Source of the DNA: Smittium culicis
Taxonomy: Eukaryota; Kickxellomycota; Harpellomycetes; Harpellales; Legeriomycetaceae
NCBI GenBank assembly: GCA_001970855.1
Contig: LSSN01001522.1
Coordinates: 1-18,046 of the forward strand
DNA length: 18,046 nucleotides
Direction: 5' to 3'
The position numbers and the translations under genes were made by a program. Shown piece by piece: positions 1 through 9,018 of the stretch. Under the pieces are notes generated by a model, which saw only the letters and a list, made by a program, of their open reading frames with translations, did no database searches and was not told the origin of the DNA. Numbering within the stretch: the stretch's first letter is position 1; each line of letters opens with the position of its first letter.

Positions 1-1566
1 ATTTTATTATTACATGTGTGAAGCTGATTCAATCATCGCTAGGAAAATTCACGGAATTATATTTGCACTAATAATTTATTAAATTCGCACATTAATGTCA
101 TATTAATTTAGCAAAAATAAATTTTTAGGATGTAAATGTGGTAACAACACACATTTTTTTATTAATTTAAATAATGATGAACTATTTTCATTTGCGTACA
201 TATAAATTTTCAGACTGCGAAAAGTGTTTTGTTTATTTAAAAAAATATAAAAAAAATTTAGATTTTAAAAGGATTTAAAATATGCAAAAATTATTATTAG
301 CTTATTCGTATCTCGGGCGTTTTTTTTTTTTTTTGAATGGAAAAGGTAAGAAAATTTTAGCCCCCATTGAAAAAATAAAAGTTTTAATCATCTAGAAAAG
401 TATAATAAAAAATCGTAAGTAAACTTATAATTTTATTTTCTTAATAAAACTGGGTTAATGCTGATAATGAGCTCCACGAGTGCAAGGGAAAAGTATATCT
501 AATATATAGCTGTATCGAAGAAATTATGAGTATATCCAGATTATTTTATAAATATATATTTTCCTATTTCTTGGATTTAACTATTCCTAGAAAATTTTTT
601 GTTATTTTCTTTATCGTTTTAACATTATAATTTCGAGCTAGTCAAACTAATAATCTAATCATAAACCTGTTACACAGTTAAAAACAGGAATGTAACATTA
701 ATATATAAATATTTAATATCTTGGGACAGAATACTTCAATGAATCATTATTTTATTCCATAAAAAAAGCTATATTAACACCATTTGGGGTAACGTAAACA
801 TGATAGTTATGGAAGGCTTCATGGTTAAATATGTGTATTATGACGTTTAATAGATACAGGCGATAAATATAATTTAGACCTAATGATTAAATATTATACT
901 ATAACCCGTATTTATATGGAAAGCTGTTTATGAAGGAGCCATTTTATAGCGACAAGTGTCAAAGTGTATAAAATAGCATAAAAAATAACTGACCAATAAG
1001 CAAAACCACTTCTTTCTCTTAACAAATATAAATTTCAAATTTAAACCAAAAAATAGAAAAAACAAAATTCCTTTTTAATCTTGCCAATAATATTTACAAT
1101 TTTTGATTGCCCAAATAAATAAAATTTAAGTGCATCATAGTGCATCATAGTGCTATCTTCGTTCAGAGCCCAAAATATGTTTATTTTAAAAAAATAGCAA
1201 AATGGAGATTTTGTACGTAATTGATATTTCTAGATTTATGAGTATGCTTTTAATAATACTTTAAAAATTTATTCTTTAACAGTGTATGGGGTAGAGTTAT
1301 GTATTCCTGTTTTAATTTAGTTCATTTTTAGGTTTTAGCGTTGAATATGCTGATTTATAAGTATGCTGTTGTGATATTTATGTTGCGGCGTCTATTAATG
1401 CTGCCAAGATTAATGCAAGAACTGTGTATTAAATTATCTGATATGATTTTACTTTAGTTGTATATTTTGTGAAGTGATTGGCTATGTATAATTTAGATGA
1501 TACTGGGTAGTTGGGAGGTGGATATGCGTATCTGCAGGCATTTTAGGGAGCCTGAAGCTTTAAAAC
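1..1566. other. Gene-poor AT-rich left flank
   Basis: No gene can be supported here. The stretch is strongly AT-rich with many homopolymer runs, including a long T run near 321-336. A frame free of stops runs on the plus strand from 448 to 630 (60 codons), but it has no recognisable motif. The part from about 1260 to 1560 is less AT-rich and has long frames broken by a few stops, so it may be decayed coding DNA, though I cannot assign it. A short tandem repeat lies at 1131-1153. No tRNA box B-like motif was seen. Confidence 0.5.
1131..1153. repeat. Short tandem repeat, 10-bp unit
   Basis: The unit TGCATCATAG occurs twice in a row and is followed by a partial third copy (TGC). It lies in intergenic DNA and is too short to suggest a function; polymerase slippage is the simplest origin. 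Confidence 0.8.
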
Positions 1567-1569
1567 TGT

Positions 1570-1752
1570 CATAGGCGGTAGACTACTTTTTTAATAACAA
1601 ATATAGTAAACTGCATTCAATAAATTTAATATAATTCTGAGACGCATAATATTATTCGTTTGTTGAAGAATAGAAGCAAATAATAAAACTGCATAAAAGT
1701 GGTTAACGAAACATTAAATTCAATTTTTAAAAAAGTGTTGGACGGGAAAGAG
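1570..1752 (+). mobile_element. Small piggyBac-like non-autonomous element, copy 1
   Basis: This matches the family seen eight more times in the window. The left end retains GGCGGTAGACTACTTTT, the middle has an AT-rich block ending in TTCTGAG, and the right end is AAAAAAGTGTTGGACGGGAAAGAG followed by TTAA at 1753-1756 when read in two pieces (AAAAAAGTG, then TTGGACGGGAAAGAG). The outermost CCCTTT of the left end has decayed. The size and the TTAA flank agree with the other copies. It has no coding capacity and would depend on a transposase supplied elsewhere. Confidence 0.75.
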
Positions 1753-2053
1753 TTAACAGAGAATAAGTGTTTCAAAGTAAATGGTTTTTGGGAGAGATAT
1801 TTTGCTGCTAAAAAAAGGAATATTTTCTACCAATAATAATTCAGCAAGATGAATTAGGGGAGATAGATTCTAGAGAAAAGCAGCGAATAATAAATCAGTA
1901 AATAATACACGTTACTAAGAAATTTATGCAGTGACGGAATCGTTGGCAGCTCTGGAAGAGAAATTGATAGTAGAGAATACCTCTTTAATTTATTTTCTGG
2001 GGTTAATCATATACTTGAACTTACTTTGTAATAGTAATCTAACATAACTTGAA

Positions 2054-3001
2054 ATGACGAATCCTTTAAACAGTAAGTCTAAATATGGCCTATATAAACA
2101 TGTATTTAATTAATCCTTATTCAAATTATATCGCTTTTAGGGTATTTTCGAAATCATTTACATTATAATACAAAAAAGACAGAATTTTAAATCTAGGAGC
2201 ATACGAAATTTGGGATTTCACGACTTAGATTTTAAAGAGGCGTCATTAAATTGCGGTTTTATTTTTTAAATAACATATAAACTTCTAATAATTATTAAAA
2301 TTTAGTATTGCGACGCTATCAGTGACACTCGCATTGGGATTTTTACTATCGATTCTATCCTGCGCATTATACGGGTATTTTTAATCAGGAAACTTCATTA
2401 CAGTTTTCCTTATTATGCAAGTGTAATATATTGCATGACTTATTTTCATAATTAATTTAATAGAAATTGGCTTCCATTCATATCCGTTGTTTTATTCGCA
2501 TTATGCCCAGTTCCTAATTCAATTTTTGGTTCCATTACAACAAATGATGTTCTCGATGATGCAGTGTCGTAAGCTATATTTTTTTCTTTTTCTTCTCGGT
2601 GCTAAACTTATAGCATAATTTGAGCTACAACAGTTTAAAATTTTAATCAACAGTACGATTTATTTATTCTTTTTCTAATTTTTTTTGGCATTTTTTAGAA
2701 ATGTGGCCGATGTTGGGCGTTTTTTAACTTCTGTTCTTGTAGTTTCAGCTTTTGGTAAGATATTTAATTATTCCTTTTTTTCCTTCAAATCCGTTTGTAT
2801 TGAGTGTGTTTTGGAGATAACTGCGACAACCATTAAATCAAATTTCAAAATTTTTGTAAATTAGCATATCCGCTAGTGCTGCTTCACGTCGGAAGTATCG
2901 AATACTTTGCTGCTATTATGTGTATTTCCGGGGGTCTAATCATATACACAACCATGCTGGTATACAGCATGCTTTTCAAAAGGGACGAGGTTGTATACTA
3001 G
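2054..3001 (+). CDS. Vacuolar protein sorting protein Vps55 (LEPROT family), five exons
   Basis: Vps55 is a small four-helix endosomal membrane protein that, with Vps68, promotes transport from late endosomes to the vacuole. Proposed exons are 2054-2076, 2306-2374, 2464-2568, 2699-2754 and 2865-3001, giving 129 residues against about 130-140 in the family. Exon 2 encodes the first helix with LALGFLLSILSCAL; exon 3 gives a second helix ending CPVPNSIF; exon 4 holds VGRFLTSVLVVSAF; exon 5 holds IMCISGGLIIY and a charged tail ending FKRDEVVY before TAG. These blocks are in the family order and strongly resemble yeast Vps55. Introns 2-4 are 89, 130 and 110 nt with GT(AT/AA) donors and TAG acceptors, and all phases agree. 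Exon 1 is the weak point. The ATG at 2054 is followed by a consensus donor GTAAGT at 2073 that would put exon 2 out of frame, so I used a poorer donor (GTCTAA) at 2077. The true first exon may differ. Confidence 0.87.
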
Positions 3002-3928
3002 CTGTATTGATTCCATTTTAATCACGCCTTAGTCTTATTCATACCAGAACTATCGGGCAGCGTCTTTAAGCTTACATCTTGCTTAATATATAATTTTAAT
3101 CTTAATATTTCCCTAATTTTATCTCTTCTAATTTCCACATATGAAACTTTATTTTATGTTTTTTTCTTATTAATACATCAATTTTTTTTTTCATGAATGG
3201 AATTTGATTTTTTATATTACTGTTAAAAAGCTGAGTATAAATACATTTAATAACGATTGATGATTTTGAATTATTATATAGATATATGTTATTAATAACT
3301 GTAAGAAATCCAAACTAAAAATCCACAAGTTTTTAATTTTTTGTATTTCTTAAACTAATTCCTCAATATGAGCACAAATTTAAAGGGAAAAATTCAGCGA
3401 TATTATTAGAGCGAAAGCATACCGACAAGTGATATGGATCTGTTATTGGCAGATTGCTTTCATAAACAGAGCCAGCGAATAGGCGATCTTATTTAGTATT
3501 TTAGACTGGGATGTGACTTTTTTTCTGATGAATCTCTAATTTTTTAGTTTTTTTGGGTGTAAGGAAAGACGTTTTCAGTTCTTGGAACGTAATTAAAATA
3601 GATTAGTATTCTATAAACTAAAACTTAAAAGAGTACCACCCAAAACGCTTCAAGCATATAGTTATCTCCAATACAGCAAGCAATTTACATATTATCCGCA
3701 CGAAGTCTAACAGCAAAAGCTTTGCGACAAGGATCAATTTTTTTAGACACCGATTCCATATTTCAGCATATAGAGCAAATTTGAGATGGGTACTAATATT
3801 TTCCTTTCTTTAATATCAAATATTAATTCATGAGTACCTAATAGAAATTGTATTTTTATCAAAGATATCAGTAAATCAGTTGACTTTTAATAATTTCTAT
3901 TTTTTATTACGCTAATACAGATCATTCA
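3002..3928. other. Intergenic/5' region between VPS55 and the membrane protein gene
   Basis: The first part would be VPS55 3' UTR. From about 3368 to 3561 one plus-strand frame begins with ATG and contains only TAG stops (3407, 3494, 3545) until a TAA, and two further open frames overlap at about 3617-3800. These could be decayed coding sequence or unrecognised upstream exons of the next gene. I could not join them to it in phase. A good 3' splice site, CTAATACAG, ends at 3920, suggesting an intron whose upstream exon (possibly 5' UTR only) lies in this stretch. Confidence 0.4.
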
Positions 3929-4756
3929 ATGTTCAACGGCTATGCAACCGATAAGATAACAGGAGATGTAGCGTTTCTCGGAGCAGTTTTTATAATTTAC
4001 GGTCTTTTCATGACGTTTATATCATACAGACATTCTAAAATAACGATACTCTCGACAAATATAATCCTATATTGTAAGACTCTTTTTAATACCATGAGTA
4101 CTTGATTTATCTATTGTAACTTCTTACTTTGCTACGGAGATATGAATGGTTTAAAATTTGTTTTATACGTATTTATATATATTTGGCTGCTATAAGTCTC
4201 GCTGTATTACTTGGCGTGTTATCGGATACGCCCGCCGTACATTACAGAAACAACAAGGCGAAACTTGTACTTAGCGCTATCATTGTCGCTGAGTCTTATA
4301 TCAGCGCTGTTCTTATCTGTCCTAAAATTCAAGGGTTTCGGGTACCACATGAGCCTCATTTCACAGAGCGTATTAACAGGCGCGTGCTTCAGCTTTTACC
4401 TTTGGTCCTTTTGCGACAACGGGCTGTTTTTGAGTTCTGGGAGCAAGGCAGCATTCATCATGCTGTTCGTCCTGATTTTTAGCTTTTGTTTCCTCGCAAG
4501 CCCTTTCGTCACATGCCCGATAGGTCATCCGATCATTGGTGCTTACTTCTTTATTCTTGGCGTTGACTGCTTTGTTCGCAGTGGGTGGGCAATTCACGTC
4601 GGTGCAATAACCAGTTCGCAGAGTGACTATTACTACCACATGAACCGCACTACTGGAATCGAAATGGCGTTTGTGCTCGTTATTGCATCTATCGGAATTG
4701 CCTTTCAGGTTTGGCAAACGAGAAATACTGCCTATAGATTATATCATGGTATTTAA
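3929..4756 (+). CDS. Seven-helix membrane protein, TM7S3/TM198-like (DUF4203) domain
   Basis: Function is unknown; the family is a conserved multi-pass membrane domain. Exons 3929-4073 and 4197-4756 join across a 123-nt intron (donor GTAAGA, acceptor ATAAG) to give 234 residues. Hydrophobic segments lie at about 13-31, 37-56, 71-91, 99-120, 132-152, 158-178 and 203-222. The sixth segment carries IIGAYFFILGVDCFVRSG, the part that most resembles the domain's conserved Gly-Ala-Tyr...Leu-Gly-Asp/Val-Asp block; the last ends in FQVWQTRN. The start is uncertain. ATG 3929 is the first in frame, but a splice acceptor at 3920 means an upstream exon, perhaps a signal peptide, may be missing. At the 3' end, an alternative 60-nt intron (4749-4809) would replace the last two residues with a 24-residue tail ending at 4883. 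The DUF4203 assignment is from remembered pattern, not a search. Confidence 0.72.
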
Positions 4757-5107
4757 ATCCCATCATGATTTTGTATATAATAAAAACTCTCATCCTTTAA
4801 TAAAAAAAGAAGATTTATTCGTCAAAGCTGCGTATCTACAAAATACTACTAAATTGGCTCAAACTATAGTATCGTACATCTAAACTTTTGTCCTATATTT
4901 AATATTCTTCGTAATACAGCGTACTAAACTAAATCTAGAAAACTTAAACTATAGCAAAAGTTTAAATAAGATAAAATATTCAAGGTTAATAAAATTATTT
5001 TTATTTCTAAATGAGTATACTAAAAACAAAAAGGATAAAATATTAGGTCATGTTGAGGTATACAAGTTATAATAAGCTATTGTCTTAAGTTATGAGAATT
5101 TTATTTT
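4757..5107. other. Convergent intergenic region
   Basis: This separates the ends of the plus-strand membrane protein gene and the minus-strand aminotransferase gene. It holds only the 3' ends of both transcripts and possibly the alternative last exon of the membrane protein (4810-4883). The minus strand has AATAAA-type hexamers just past the aminotransferase stop (TTTATT on the plus strand near 5099-5104). No other structure was seen. Confidence 0.5.
4779..4784 (+). terminator. Candidate polyadenylation signal
   Basis: AATAAA lies 23 nt after the stop codon of the membrane protein gene. In DNA this AT-rich such hexamers are common by chance, so position is the main support. Confidence 0.35.
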
Positions 5108-6385
5108 TTATTGTTTTGAGAATTGTTCGATTGAGCGGTTGATGATTTCAATGCATTCATCGATTTGAGATTCAGTAATGACTAGGGGAGGCGACAACCT
5201 GATGATGTTTTCGTGTGTTGGTTTGCAGAGAAGGCCGTTACTGCGGAGCAATAGGCACAAGTCCCAAGCTTCTTTACCATTGCAGTTTTCAGGTTCAACC
5301 TCAATAGCGCAGAACAAGCCGCGTCCGCGGATAGATCTGACAACCTTGTTATTGTTTGGGTTCAAACCATTGATTAGCCTTTTTCCCAAGATTTTAGAGT
5401 TTTCGCACAAGTTTTCTTCTTCCAAAACTGTGAGAGCAGCAATTGCAGTAGCGCAGGCGATTGGATTACCACCGTAAGTGGAACCGTGTTCTCCTGGCTT
5501 GATCAGGAGCATGATTTCTTTGCTAGACAAGACAGCTGAGACAGGGTAACAACCGCCAGATAATGCCTTTCCGAGGAGAATAATATCAGGATGGATTCCT
5601 TCATAGTCGCTGGCCAATTTGTAGCCAGTTCTACCCAAACCAGTTTGGATTTCGTCACAAATTAGGAGAACATTATGTTTTTTGCACAATTCAGCGCATT
5701 TTTTCAAGTAGCCGTCAGACGGGATCATAACACCAGCTTCACCTTGAATGGGTTCAATCAATAAAGCAGCAAGACGGTCGGAGCACTGTTCAAAAGCCTC
5801 TTCCAAATCTTGAATGTTGTCGTAGCGGATATACCTGTCACTTCCTGGGAAGTTGGAGCCGATGTTTGGGACAAATGGGCCAAAGCGGTCTCTTGAGTCC
5901 TTATCTGTAGACATGGATATAGCACCAAGAGTTCTTCCGTGGAAGTTTCCCTTTGGAGTTAAAATGATAGCTTCGTTTTCCTTGACTCCTTTGACGTCAT
6001 AAGCCCAGCGGCGAGCTAGCTTAATGCCTGTTTCAACAGCTTCAACACCTGTATTAACAGGCAAAACCATATCATATCCAAAATATTCGGTTACGAACTT
6101 TTCGTATTTGCCAAGCATGTTGTTATAAAATGCTCTTGATGAAATGCACAATTGCGAGGCTTGATCAACCATTGCTTTGACGATTTTAGGATGGCAGTGG
6201 CCTTGGTTAACAGCAGAGTACGCAGATAGGAAATCAAAGTATTTGTTGCCCTCAGGGTCATATACAAACACGCCTTCGCCGCGGCTAAGAACTACAGGAA
6301 GTGGGTGGTAGTTGTGAGCACCATATTTACTCTCCAACTCTACAGAATCCTTGCTATTCATTTGAACTTTTAAAATATCAGACAT
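5108..6385 (-). CDS. CAR2: Ornithine aminotransferase
   Basis: This PLP-dependent enzyme moves the delta-amino group of ornithine to 2-oxoglutarate, giving glutamate semialdehyde and glutamate, in arginine catabolism and proline synthesis. The 425-residue frame is intronless and full length for the family (class III aminotransferases). Visible landmarks are the substrate/cofactor loop [12 protein letters not shown] at 109-120, NFHGRT at 147-152, EPIQGEAGV at 211-219, the cofactor-binding [11 protein letters not shown] at 244-254 (Asp244, Gln247), the Schiff-base lysine Lys273 in [16 protein letters not shown] at 301-308 and the arginine in IRLSPP (Arg396). The N-terminus starts directly before the catalytic fold with no mitochondrial presequence, as in yeast Car2, so a cytosolic location is inferred. 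The ATG is preceded by an A-rich leader. All key residues are intact, and it is clearly richer in G+C than its flanks. Confidence 0.97.
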   Translation of the reverse strand: MSDILKVQMNSKDSVELESKYGAHNYHPLPVVLSRGEGVFVYDPEGNKYFDFLSAYSAVNQGHCHPKIVKAMVDQASQLCISSRAFYNNMLGKYEKFVTEYFGYDMVLPVNTGVEAVETGIKLARRWAYDVKGVKENEAIILTPKGNFHGRTLGAISMSTDKDSRDRFGPFVPNIGSNFPGSDRYIRYDNIQDLEEAFEQCSDRLAALLIEPIQGEAGVMIPSDGYLKKCAELCKKHNVLLICDEIQTGLGRTGYKLASDYEGIHPDIILLGKALSGGCYPVSAVLSSKEIMLLIKPGEHGSTYGGNPIACATAIAALTVLEEENLCENSKILGKRLINGLNPNNNKVVRSIRGRGLFCAIEVEPENCNGKEAWDLCLLLRSNGLLCKPTHENIIRLSPPLVITESQIDECIEIINRSIEQFSKQ

Positions 6386-6550
6386 GGTTTTTTTTTGTTT
6401 CCTTTGAAAAGAAATAGATTTAAATACAGTTATTTATAATTGTGTAGTAAGAGGTTACAGTTTAACAGAAAAATGTTAGAGGAGAAAATAAGGTATTTTT
6501 TATAATTGTTCTGAGCTAACTCGCCAATGTTCCTCACCCTGGTATTTATA
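6386..6550 (-). promoter_or_regulatory. Candidate promoter of the ornithine aminotransferase gene
   Basis: Read on the minus strand, a TATAAATA lies at 6438-6431, about 46 nt before the start codon. A second TATAAATA is at 6550-6543. A CCAAT element (plus-strand orientation) is at 6521-6525, roughly 85 nt upstream of the nearer TATA. The immediate leader is A-rich. These are motif matches only, in DNA where TATA-like strings are frequent. Confidence 0.35.
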
Positions 6551-6888
6551 CTTTTTTTTTCCTACGTTGGCATCTCAACATTGCGCTGAAACTTTTAATC
6601 GAAATTTATGTCTTGTGTTATTTTTATACTTAGTTTCTAATAATTCTGTGCGATTTATTGGATAGCTGAATTTACGTGGATATATTCGCTAAAAAGCAAT
6701 CAAAACTAAAAAATATTGGATATATTATATACGGATATTATTAATATACAGCCAATTACTATTCGCAATATCGATATTAGGATTTTTCCAGATTTAAACT
6801 TTTTCTGATTGTGATGATTTGCTAGATAGCTGCGCTTAAGATGAGAGATTGTTTTTAATGACATTTTAGCGATGATTCTTTATCTTAA

Positions 6889-7113
6889 TTTAAAGATGTG
6901 AGATCAGCTCCTATAAGAAAGGGGCTTAATTACATTACTCTGCCAAAGCAGAATATCTAGCGCTTGGTAGCATTTTTAGCTTCAATAAGCTACTATCAGT
7001 GCATATTGGGCTATAATATAGCTAGGTTGTTTTATAATGGGTATAGAAGCCTTTTCAATATTTATTAAAGCTGTAGAAATTAAAAGTCAAATGGACAGTG
7101 TATTGTTTGATAA
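6889..7113 (+). pseudogene. Relic of a Ty3/gypsy-type retrotransposon reverse transcriptase
   Basis: Reading through one TAG (6958-6960) and one frameshift gives the conserved stretch that follows the catalytic palm in Ty3/gypsy polymerases. The frame from 6889 holds VRSAP, then LPKQNI (6940-6957), then LVAFLASISYY (6964-6996), then IARLFYN (7018-7038). These correspond in order to the family pattern of a P-x-N-I/V step, an F-L-G-x-x-x-Y-Y motif and an I-A-x-P-L block. After TAA at 7066 the reading shifts, and about 10-20 codons later KWT appears (7091-7099), where the family has its F-K-W-T block. Weak further similarity may continue towards 7230. No LTRs were identified and the element is far from functional. 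The match is from memory of the family pattern; chance is possible but the ordered multi-block agreement argues against it. Confidence 0.65.
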
Positions 7114-7236
7114 TGTAATTCACACCATTATAATTTTAAGCTAGCGTTTCAGAGTCGCCGCGAATAGCTGCCATGTAAATAATCAGCTATCCTCGCTTTT
7201 GTAATCTCCATTGAAATAAAAGCCTTAGTAAAAACG

Positions 7237-7425
7237 CCCTTCCACTAACAACACTTTTTTATAAGTTGTACTCTATGATTCGCACTTTGCTAATAATGCA
7301 TATTTATAGTTGGCGCTCAATAAAATTAATTAAACCAATTAATCAACGCCTGTTGGAACTAACTAGATTTATTTAGGTAGTCTGGGTAGCATTGATACAC
7401 CAAAAAAAAAACTGCTACCCAGGAA
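7237..7425 (-). mobile_element. Small piggyBac-like element, diverged copy 2
   Basis: The lower end begins CCCTTCCACTAACAACACTT, aligning with the family end CCCTTTCCCGTCCAACACT. The upper end reads ACCAAAAAAAAAACTGC then TACCCAGGAAATG, aligning with the family's ACCAAAAATAGTCTACCGCCCAGGAAAGGG when read in pieces. The flanking TTAA is lost. An incidental 10-bp inverted repeat (CTGGGTAGC...GCTACCCAG, 7383-7423) lies at its upper end. Its length of about 190 bp fits the other copies, but it is one of the more decayed. Confidence 0.5.
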
Positions 7426-7802
7426 ATGAATAAACTAACTTTTTTGAAAAGTTGAAAAGTTGATATAAAATAGTATCGAATAACCAATTACATCATAAAA
7501 TAAGTACTAATCATAGTTATTGAAGAAAAAGCCCACAAAATATATTATATCTTGTAAAATAATTCAAAAATAAATAATATGATCTTAGCTTGTATTGATT
7601 TCAACGCAGTTGTCAAGCTGGTGAGTTTTTTAATCAATTCAGAGTCTTTTGGCTTCTATTGTTCTAAATAAATTAATCAATCTAATGACAAATAGATAAA
7701 TAAAAATAAGCATATTATATTTTATTGGCTTTATGTATTATTGCATCCAATAGGAATAGCAGATGTATTATTTATCCAATTATGAAATTTAGTAAATTTT
7801 AG
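7426..7802. other. Intergenic DNA between two small elements
   Basis: No gene is supported. The only reading frame of note is a 31-codon ATG frame starting near 7579, without recognisable features. A short GAAAAGTT duplication lies near 7446-7461. Confidence 0.4.
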
Positions 7803-7992
7803 CCCTTCCACCAGCTGTAATCTGTATTTGACCTACAAAATATAGAAAACAGATTTCAATTAAAATAATTTAATTGCGTGATCCGTTCACATACTGGTTT
7901 ATTTTGATATAATAGCAAAGTACAAATAAACTTAGAAATTATAAACGAATCAATAAATTTAACTTTTTCAATGAATGTTAGTCGATAAAGGG
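7803..7992 (+). mobile_element. Small piggyBac-like element, diverged copy 3
   Basis: It begins CCCTTCCACCAGCTGTAAT and has the internal block CAATTAAAATAATTTAATTG (7858-7877), which is shared with the copies at 14555 and 16626. It ends ATGTTAGTCGATAAAGGG followed by TTAA (7993-7996), matching the family end GTGTTGGACGGGAAAGGG at most positions. The left flank reads TTAG rather than TTAA. Non-coding. Confidence 0.65.
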
Positions 7993-8186
7993 TTAAGAAT
8001 GTTGACCCTAAAAATTGATAACGAAAAAATAGTTAAGAGCGGTTCGCTTAGGCTTCAAAACCAATTTGGTTGAATTATTTCTGAAAATTAGATTTTCTAA
8101 TCATTTTTATACCCAATTGGAAAACACTATCATTTATACACGTAAAAGGTCTTAAATCTTTTTTTTTTTGTCTCAGAGTTTATTAA

Positions 8187-8374
8187 CCCTTTCCCGTCCA
8201 ACAATCTTTAAAAAATGAATTTATTGATTAGTTAATTATTTATAAGAAAATTTATTATCTGTTGTCAAAATACAATAAAATAATAATTTTTAAAGCCTCG
8301 GGTTTAAAGAGTTTTATACGAGCATAGTTGGTTATATTTTGTAGGTCAAAAATAGTCTACCGCCCAGGAAAGGG
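8187..8374 (-). mobile_element. Small piggyBac-like element, best-preserved copy 4
   Basis: This is the cleanest member: TTAA at 8183-8186, then CCCTTTCCCGTCCAACA at one end; the other end is TCTACCGCCCAGGAAAGGG followed by TTAA at 8375-8378. The two ends share only about eight terminal bases in inverted orientation (CCCTTTCC). TTAA target duplication and a CCC-type terminus are characteristic of piggyBac transposition, so the element (188 bp) is interpreted as a non-autonomous piggyBac-like unit. No transposase was found in the window. Confidence 0.8.
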
Positions 8375-8378
8375 TTAA

Positions 8379-9018
8379 TAATCTTGTATTTGATAGTTAG
8401 AGGTATTACGTGCACATAGCTGAGTATTTATTCTATAGTTAGCACCACTGAGATCAAATATTTATTGATAAATTTAAGGAAAAAATTATATTTCTATTAT
8501 TTCTTTATTTTTTTATAAAACGTTAAATTAGAATGTGTACATTATTTCGATAAAATAAATTAAAATCATCTGCATAAATAATTATATAATTTAAATCAAA
8601 AAATAGTATATTAAAATTATTTTTTAATTTCCATTATCAAAATCAGGGCCCAGGATCTCGTGTATAAATCTATAAAAACACATTGGATAAAAATGAACAA
8701 ACTTTAGCTCTAGAAGAGAATATTTTTTATATAAAATCACTTATATTCAAAATTTTTAACAAATAGCTGATTCATATATACACGCTCTAAAATAACTGAC
8801 TGATAATTTGTAACAAAGTAAAATAAATATATAAATATTTACCAACTCGACTCGATAATATCACAGATAAATTAAAAATATAATAAAAAGATAAATATTG
8901 ATTTTAAAATCACGAGATAAATAAAAAAGATAATAGATAAATAAATCATAACTTTAAATATCAAAAATGTATTAACATTCAGGTATACATAATAGATGTA
9001 GAAAATAATCTATAACTT
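8379..9018. other. Downstream region of the GH3 gene with a cluster of GATAA motifs
   Basis: This lies past the stop codon of the minus-strand GH3 gene. No gene is supported. Between about 8800 and 8945 the plus strand carries seven GATAA strings, five as AGATAA. They may be GATA-factor sites or just low-complexity AT-rich sequence. A plus-strand frame from about 8375 to 8518 has only one stop (TAG), without recognisable content. Confidence 0.4.

Noticed and set aside
844..930. Frame with LIDTG, resembling a retroviral-type aspartic protease active site
   Set aside because: Only five residues match, the following sequence is not like the family and no neighbouring polymerase frame supports it.
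1765..1840. Frame with VFGRDILLL, reminiscent of the end of a Ty3/gypsy integrase
   Set aside because: The similarity is very short and isolated in AT-rich DNA; no flanking integrase motif was found.
4129..4482. 117-codon ATG frame on the plus strand
   Set aside because: Its first half is intron of the seven-helix protein gene and the rest is an alternative frame of exon 2. The other frame gives regular membrane helices and fits the splice phases.
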